Made by a program: the position numbers and the translations under genes
Assembly (NCBI GenBank): GCA_964036155.1
Contig: OZ038422.1
Location: 37,595,201 to 37,659,200 of the forward strand
Direction of reading: 5' to 3'
Origin: Diploscapter coronatus
Taxonomy: Eukaryota > Nematoda > Chromadorea > Rhabditida > Rhabditidae
DNA: 64,000 bases
Notes under the pieces: model-generated
The model's input: the letters and a program-made list of their open reading frames with translations, nothing else
Databases searched by the model: none
What the model was told of the DNA's origin: nothing
Part shown: piece after piece, positions 57,883 through 64,000 of the stretch
How positions within the stretch are numbered: the first letter of the stretch is position 1
How the letters are laid out: every line of letters starts with the position of its first letter

Positions 57883-59262
57883 ATGATTGAAATGGCTATT
57901 AGTGATATCATAGCTGTAATCTCTTACTTTGCATTGACGCCATTTATTTGCTGCTCATTATCATTATTGAATATATGCCTAGTTTTACAAAGATATGCAT
58001 TGCTGTATGGAAATGAAACACTTACAAAAAAAATTCTGACCAAGTAGGTTTCGGTGTGAAGCATCGCCTTGAAATAGAATTATATGACTAGGAAGGAGTC
58101 AGGGGTAGGCCGGAATGAAATTTACAAATTTTCGAAGCCGGAACCAGAATTTCGGCTCACTCCTGGAAGAGATAGTAAAAACAACTTTTCTACTGAAATT
58201 CAAAATGTAACGCATTTTATTCAAGACCCATGATGATAACATACTCCATTTTAATCAAAAATTTAGAAATTACCTGCACAAAACCATATTGGTTGTTTTG
58301 ATCTTCAGCGGCATTATTTCAGCTATTCAAGTACCAATAATTTTCAGCATTTTATTTTTTAAAAGTGGTTATTCATATGCAAGATATGTGCAGGTTAGTG
58401 AATAATATATCGTAAATTAATTATCACATTTCTTCTTAGCTAATTAGTATGAGCATCGATATATGTGCACTTCTTTCGACATTGGCATATTTTGCATTTT
58501 ATCGTAAACTTCAAAGCCTCGCAGAATTATCAAGCCGAAATTATGGAGCAGACAATCGACGAATTCTATATCAGATGATCCCGTTTGCTTTCCAGCACGT
58601 AATATTTTGTCGTTCTTTGTGAAAAGTTCCCGTAAAGCCTCTAATTGGAAATCCCGTGGTTTTTAGTTTCAATCCCTATTTTAAGAAAATTCACAATTTT
58701 CAATTGGCCATATCTCATCATCTTGTGATTGTAGAAACTTACGATCAAAAATAAAAATACATTACATTCCAAAGAATATAAACGTTTCTTTAGATGATTT
58801 GAGTTGGGTAATTTGTAGATCGGGCATTTTGTGGAAAATCTATTTTAGAGGGGTTTCAACTATAGAGGTTTTACGGTATATAAAAAGATGTTTTAGATTG
58901 TATCTCTATTCTTAACCAGCTGCATTTTATTTAACTACGAATATTTATTGTCCAACTTTATAATTTTCAAAAGTAATTCTGATAGCGATATCAGAATGCA
59001 TTCAATGTATCATTATAGTAGTGTGAAATTTGTCGATTTATCTTTCTGGTCAATAACGATACCGGTCTCATTTATAATTTCTAGCTCTGCCAGAAGAAAA
59101 TCTATAATCAGTTTATTTCGGATTCGGTGAGAAATTAACGTTGCTTGGGAATTTTATTATGACATGATAATTCTGTTTAGAAGAAAAAAACAAATTTCAC
59201 CGCAACCAGTCGTCCAAGTCTCGACTGTGGGACAGTCAACAATGAGCCGAGTTCAGTCGTAG
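57883..59262 (+). CDS. Seven-transmembrane chemoreceptor, N-terminus missing
   Basis: Five exons in phase (57883-58043, 58267-58393, 58440-58598, 58897-59126, 59181-59262) encode about 252 residues with five hydrophobic regions: DIIAVISYFALTPFICCSLS, TILVVLIFSGIISAIQV, DICALLSTLAYFAFY, a segment at about VSLFLTSCILF, and FWSITIPVSFIISSS, then a basic and Ser-rich tail. The basic loop after LAYFAFYRKLQ and the final tail fit a nematode serpentine receptor, class not determined. The first two helices expected of a complete receptor are missing; the SINE ends 17 bp upstream of the first Met. A MITE fills the intron between exons 3 and 4. It is either a truncated gene or one whose 5' exons lie beyond the SINE. 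Confidence 0.55.
58628..58880. mobile_element. MITE family D, second copy, inside a receptor intron
   Basis: It begins CCCGTAAAGCCTCTAATTGG and ends in ATAGAGGTTTTACGG, inverted termini of about 20 bp with an inner CCC/GGGG block, matching the ends of 14749-14982. Interiors are diverged. It lies in the intron between exons ending 58598 and starting 58897. Confidence 0.6.
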
Positions 59263-59616
59263 AAATAAAGTGCTAAAGTATAATTCTATTATTTTATTTT
59301 TATCTGTTATAATATTTCGCTCACAAATAAATTTATCAATTTCAAATGTCAGACGATGAAAGTTTAATGTACACTAAAATCGAATAAATGCATCTGTCCA
59401 TTCGCATGGTTTTACATTAGTGTTTACTTTTAGAATGTATCGGAAGTAGATAGAATAACATCTGTAATTTTGCCAAAAAAAATCAATTAAAAGACTCATA
59501 AGATTGAAGTTCTCTATTTTATGTATCGAATAGCTTGAAATTTACAGGGTATTCACAAAGTTGTGCCATAATCTAATTTAATTTACTATTGTTTCAGGAT
59601 ATCGAATTTGAAATGA

Positions 59617-59928
59617 ATGTCAATCATTCGAAGGCTATTTTTGTTTGAAGATTCGATTACGAGTCCTCAATACGGTAATTTATTATCAAATGACAATACG
59701 TTGAATTATTATGTGGTTTTTCGAGGTTCAATGCCACTCGAAAACCCACCATTCATAAATGAATTGATGGTATTTTATTCTCATTTGTTGCCAGTTATTG
59801 CAATCCCTCCGATATTTATGCAAATTTTAATGAGATATTCGATTCGTATGTTAGACAAGAAAAATGATGTTAGTCTCAACGATATCAATTGCTATAATTG
59901 GAGAGCGCAAGTGAAATTTTCGTTATGA
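59617..59928 (+). CDS. Hypothetical membrane-associated protein or receptor fragment
   Basis: An uninterrupted frame of 103 codons starting MSIIRRLFLFEDSITS contains one hydrophobic segment (FYSHLLPVIAIPPIFMQILM) followed by a basic stretch, as in a first receptor helix. No following exons with further helices were found. It may be a fragment of a serpentine receptor or chance in AT-rich DNA. Confidence 0.3.
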   Translation: MSIIRRLFLFEDSITSPQYGNLLSNDNTLNYYVVFRGSMPLENPPFINELMVFYSHLLPVIAIPPIFMQILMRYSIRMLDKKNDVSLNDINCYNWRAQVKFSL

Positions 59929-60292
59929 AGACAAAGTCATGGAAGTGTTTTTCTCAAAATCTGATGGGCTAATCAAGCTTATAGCAAAAAATCGCATGAA
60001 AAAAACGGATCAGTGCAACCAAAGATATGAATTTCTGAAGATGATATTCGAAAACCCTTTTTGTGAGCGAAAACGAACAATTTGAAATTTTCACTGTGCG
60101 TTGTGGTCGGCCCAATTCCGATTTCAGGGGCATGTTCCGGAAACAAAAATGTTTCCTAATCTCATCTCTAATAGTGGAAAAAGAAATCAGAAAAAAATCA
60201 CTTTGGAAAATTTTAACGAAATTGTTTTACTTGCTTTTGAATTCACAGAGTGAGTGGCGGGATTTGCGCTCTTTGCGTATAGGGATACTTAT

Positions 60293-60483
60293 AGATACAC
60301 CATTGGAACGAAGTAAAAGGCAAAAATAGTGCCATGAAGAGCCTTGCCAATGGCCTGAGACTTGGGGAGCCACCCGAAAGGATTCTAAAAACTAATTTTT
60401 CAAATAAGTGGTAAATTTGCTTGCTTGAAGAGTCTTTAACTGTCCAATGCACAGGGCAATGAACCAATTAGCGAACATCTCAG
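60293..60483 (-). pseudogene. srx receptor pseudogene fragment (two exons)
   Basis: Exon-like segments 60425-60483 (AEMFANWFIALCIGQLKTLQ) and 60293-60384 (NPFGWLPKSQAIGKALHGT and onward) match exons 2 and 3 of the intact srx gene downstream on the same strand. The donor of the second has ATAAGT where a GTAAGT is needed, and the first uses GCAAGC. No other exons of the gene are present. The two copies probably arose by tandem duplication. Confidence 0.75.
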
Positions 60484-61225
60484 CTAAAGCGATCTAGAAA
60501 TTAACGCATCATCTGTTCATTTTTTGCTATATGTTCAAAATTAGCGTACTGGAAGCACGACTAACGCCGCTATTCGATGATCTTCTATTCCCATTAGGCC
60601 TATCACTAAAAATTAGCAATTTTGAGGAATCAAATATCGACTGAACGGGAAACCATAGCACCAGTTTAATAACATGAAATCCATAAATGTGGAATATTAT
60701 GTGATTTTCTGAGTTAATATATTTCAAGACACGCGTTTATACGGGTTCGAGTAAATTTTCTGATCAATATCATTATGAACTTACTGGGAAAATATTCGTG
60801 AATTAACCCGAATATGAAGCTCATTTTGTCGGGGGTCGAACACTAAATTAAAGAATATCTTGATTTCAGCCGCAATAAATAGTTTAAAAATTCCCTAATG
60901 CTCAGAAAAAAATCCGTTATCAGGCAGACAGGAAAAAGAAAGCGGAGAAAAGAACCACCCAACCTATGAAAAACTAACTGACCGAATTGAATTAGTGCAA
61001 ATTAGCATGATTTATTGTCACTTCTCATTAACTCCTCAAACACAATACATCGAGAACAAATGACTACAATTTTCTTTGTTCAGCAATCTAATTTCGAATC
61101 AATGGGTTAAGTATGAAATTACAATTAAAAATGACGCAGGAAATGAAAAGTGAAAAAGGTAAAATGGACCAATATGAAACTTTATTAAGAGTTCTCGATT
61201 CCGGCTTTCCACTATTGTAAGGGGA

Positions 61226-63028
61226 TTAATCCTTGATCGGAGTGATTTCAGCGCCTTTCTGGCCCCAGTTTCCAGAGGACGCTAAATAGTTATTTTTTTA
61301 TTAGATCGCTGAAATTTTCCCTACCGACTGAAGCCGGTTTCACGAGGTATGGAATGACGGTGCGGAACTCCTTGTTAAAGAAGATGGTAATAAATCCTGA
61401 AATGGTTCATTGTTGAGCAATTTGGAAACCACATGACACGCATAATAGTGTGAAAAAAGAAGGTCTACCGCCCAAAAACCCTACCCTATTTCGCATGTCA
61501 TACGGTGTTTTTAGATAGCCCATTTTTGAGAAAATGATGTAAAGTACCGTCAGTCGAGTGAACCAAGTTCCAGGCAACAGTCGCCATGCAGAATTTGACC
61601 CAGGGATCCGCAAAGTGCGGCTCCATAATGAAGCAGGTGATGAGCTCGATCGTAAAAATAAATGCTTGGAGACAGGCCTGAAATTTTCTTATACGAACAT
61701 TTTTGGGTTATTTGGAAACCGCAAGCTCATAAGCAATGCCAAAATTGGGTGATGAATATTAGGGAGCAACTTGGAAACCTCAAGCCATGCGAAATAATGA
61801 CTTTATCCTTATCATTCTTCACCCTATTTATCATGGTTTGAGAGCTTCAAGTTGCTGCAATTTTCTGAGAGTCGAAATTTCGGACCTGCTTCAAGAAATT
61901 GATCTCCTCTCGACGTCTCTTGTCGTGGTGATGATTGCTGGTAGCGGTCTTCATCGATACGTTAAAAAGATGCACTCGCAGCACGGTGATTATGTCGATT
62001 GTGCAAATTATCACCACAAACGAGCAGTTCTTTATAAATTCGGCGTACCTTGAAATTTCAATTCAATTTAAATCTTCAGAAGTGAGACTCGGGGATATAT
62101 GCACTTTTCTAGCATTAATATGAACCTAAAAATGACACAGCGAAAGTCATTTTCTTACCATCCAATAAGCGAACAAGTCGAGGACCTGGTCGTGAAACCG
62201 AAACGATAATACTCATCGATGTAACATAAATCACAGCCGCCTAAGATTTGCATCATTTAAATTTTTTCTCAAAATAGCCTTACTGTAAGTAAAGAAGTAT
62301 AATGGTAGCAGTAATGCACAGGCCCAGGTAAATAAAATGATAACAGTCGTATTTGTATTACTAAACTTTCGGTATATATTATTAAATATGGATTTAAAAT
62401 TATATGCCTGAAGACTGTGCTATATTTCAAGGGCGCAAAAATTGCGCACATTCGATTTAGAGACATGAAAAAGTGACTATAGATGCAAATATCGTAGCAG
62501 ATAAGTAGAACTGTGCCTGCATGTTTGCTGTTTTCCTTCATCCATTTGATATCGCTAAATAATTTTATTATTAACGTCTATTCAATTTCCCATCCTTAGA
62601 TTGCATTAAACACACATTTCTCCTATCCAAGTTTTCATTATATATTTCATTTTCCGAAAGAAACTGAAGAATCTAGAGAAGAGAAAGATTCCTCATCATT
62701 AAGAGAAATGGCAATGATATTTGAATTATTATATAACTTACAAGAATACCATAGGTGCGACATAAAGCGCAAAAGTAGTTTGATGAACGGCTTCGCCAAT
62801 AGCCTGAGAGCCCGTCAAACGGCCGAATGGATTCTGAAATCTCACATCCTGGACAAATCTATATATTTGTTATACCTGAAGCGATTTTAAACGTCTAATA
62901 AACATGGTGATGAACCAATTGAGCACCATTCCACAGCCAGCTATCTTAAAAAATATATATCATGGCCATTACTCGAAGAAATGACCTACCAGGAATATAA
63001 TCGTCGCTGCTAACTGATGATCCAGCAT
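61226..63028 (-). CDS. Serpentine receptor, class X (srx)
   Basis: Ten exons in phase (62990-63028, 62876-62944, 62742-62848, 62408-62554, 62284-62360, 62159-62240, 61886-62048, 61548-61677, 61325-61396, 61226-61281) give 313 residues. The family signatures are clear: NPFGRLTGSQAIGEAVHQT after helix 1, SLNRMCAIFAPLKYSTVF at the helix 3 end, AWNLVHSTDG in helix 7 and FFNKEFRTVIPYLVKP after it. It is a nematode chemosensory G-protein-coupled receptor of ciliary membranes of sensory neurons. The intron after exon 4 starts with GC (62407 downward, 47 nt). A pseudogene copy of two exons lies just downstream. Which srx member it corresponds to cannot be said. Confidence 0.88.
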
Positions 63029-64000
63029 CTCTACTATTGAGTGACCTAAATTGGAGTGTAATTTTTGAAGATTCGACATATGACAGAGAAAATTAGTCGA
63101 TTTATATTATGCATGGTTAGATCATCGTAGCCTAGACTATCTCTCTCTCTCTCTCTCTCTATTAGTATTTTTTATGGAGTGTGTTCGTCTGTGAACGCTT
63201 ATTTCTCAACATCTAAGCAAAATCAACCCCACAAACCACACATGGATAGAAAGACAATTTTGCCCTGATGTGCAAAATCGAAAACTCGATGAAATTTTGG
63301 TTCGAAAAATGCGTGCCCTTTTTCTCAATTTCCCTTGCTGATTTCGATGCAGTTTTTCATGGAGAATAACCCTATGGTATCCGTTAATTTACATTGAGAA
63401 CATTTTTCCATATAAATCATGATTTTCAAGTTAGCATAGCTCCGCCCACTTTTGAGGGCAGGGCCTAATCTCCTCGATTTTGTGATTAGAGCCTATAGGG
63501 GTATCCACCTCTATGATCAAGTCACGATTTGTGGAACTTTTACTGAAATGCAGACAGTTGTTCGGGTCTTACAAATACTCTTAAGAAATCCCGGCATAAT
63601 TATGATTAATTATAATGTGTATTTAATGGTCTTGTATAACTTCGTCAGCAGTAAAAATTCCAGCCATAGTTCAGATATAATTAATCAAATAATGAAAATT
63701 ATAGGTTTCGTATTTAGTTGGAAGTATATTTTGCAGAGTCTAATTAGTGATTATGTTGTGCTGACATGCAACTAGAAAATTGTGTATAATATTTAGCAGT
63801 TTCATTTTTAAAAAATATTCAAAAAATAATATGGGAAACTATTTCTATCCAGTACTGTTCGAAATTGAGTTTGGAAATTTGAAATAACAATGATAAGAAA
63901 TCTTTATAAATGAAAAATAGTGCAAATTTCTCCATATTCTAATTTTAAAACTCCACCAGATTTATCCTATCTCACATAATTAGCTTTAAAATGACGATAT
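63029..64000. other. Right-edge intergenic region with repeats
   Basis: The stretch contains a (CT)n microsatellite at about 63140-63164 and the dispersed repeat at 63425-63520. An AT-rich frame of 107 codons at 63452-63775 (+) begins within that repeat and is unlikely to be a gene. Confidence 0.45.
63425..63520. repeat. Dispersed repeat shared with 10030-10125
   Basis: Both copies read TAGC..CCGCC, then a GGGC/GGGG block, then CTAATCTCCTC or CTGATCTCCTC, TTTGTGATTA, GCCTAT and GTATCCACC in the same order. They differ at about one base in five. Related AGCTCCGCCC phrases occur near 12710. Confidence 0.55.

Noticed and set aside
63140..63164. CRISPR-like or tandem repeat array
   Set aside because: It is only a simple (CT)n microsatellite. 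No direct-repeat array with spacers exists in the window.

Overview
The window is nematode nuclear DNA. It is AT-rich, its genes are split into many short exons joined at GT...TTTCAG-type junctions, and several first exons begin within a few bases of a TTTNAG site, as expected for spliced-leader trans-splicing. The gene content agrees: a serpentine receptor of the srx type, an FMRFamide-like peptide precursor, fibrillarin followed directly by ribosomal protein S16, and many small inverted-repeat transposons. A Rhabditina-type nematode is the best guess; the species cannot be told. No bacterial genes, CRISPR arrays or convincing tRNA/rRNA genes were seen. Most exon chains were assembled by hand and checked for codon phase across every junction.

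Layout: 0-2.5 kb, the last exon of a gene running in from the left, then little. 2.5-6.5 kb (-), a seven-transmembrane receptor. 7.6-8.9 kb (-), an F-box/kelch gene with a MITE beside its start. 9-17.5 kb, transposon-rich DNA with a 221-bp inverted repeat enclosing a small secreted-protein candidate, several MITEs, an LTR-like promoter and a small membrane-protein gene. 17.6-27.6 kb (+), a catalytically dead M3 peptidase and then TFIIE-alpha. 28.4-31.3 kb (-), a CENP-A-like histone with a long acidic tail. 33.2-34.8 kb (-), an FMRFamide-like peptide precursor. 37.2 kb (+), a small one-pass membrane protein. 38.3-43.2 kb (-), fib-1 then rps-16. 44.2-47.5 kb (+), a coiled-coil protein whose layout recalls SAS-5. 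47.7-50 kb, a miRNA-like hairpin and two small secreted cysteine-rich proteins. 50.6 kb, a tRNA-derived SINE. 51.1-52.4 kb (+), a second copy of the F-box/kelch gene. 52.9-57.3 kb (+), an Hsp70 fragment and a 1080-residue Hsp70-like fusion gene. 57.6-63 kb, a second SINE, a truncated receptor, an srx pseudogene and an intact srx receptor.

The genes fall into two groups. Conserved housekeeping genes (S16, fibrillarin, TFIIE-alpha, M3 protein, CENP-A) sit mostly in same-strand pairs that look like operons. Fast-evolving lineage-specific genes (receptors, F-box/kelch, secreted peptides, Hsp70 fusion) lie in the repeat-rich parts.

Most unusual: the Hsp70-like ATPase domain joined to a disordered region and an unknown C-terminal domain; 20- and 28-nt apparent introns; a MITE whose empty target site is preserved in the duplicated kelch locus; the inactive M3 peptidase; and several complete small secreted-peptide genes whose exons are too short to stand out as open reading frames.
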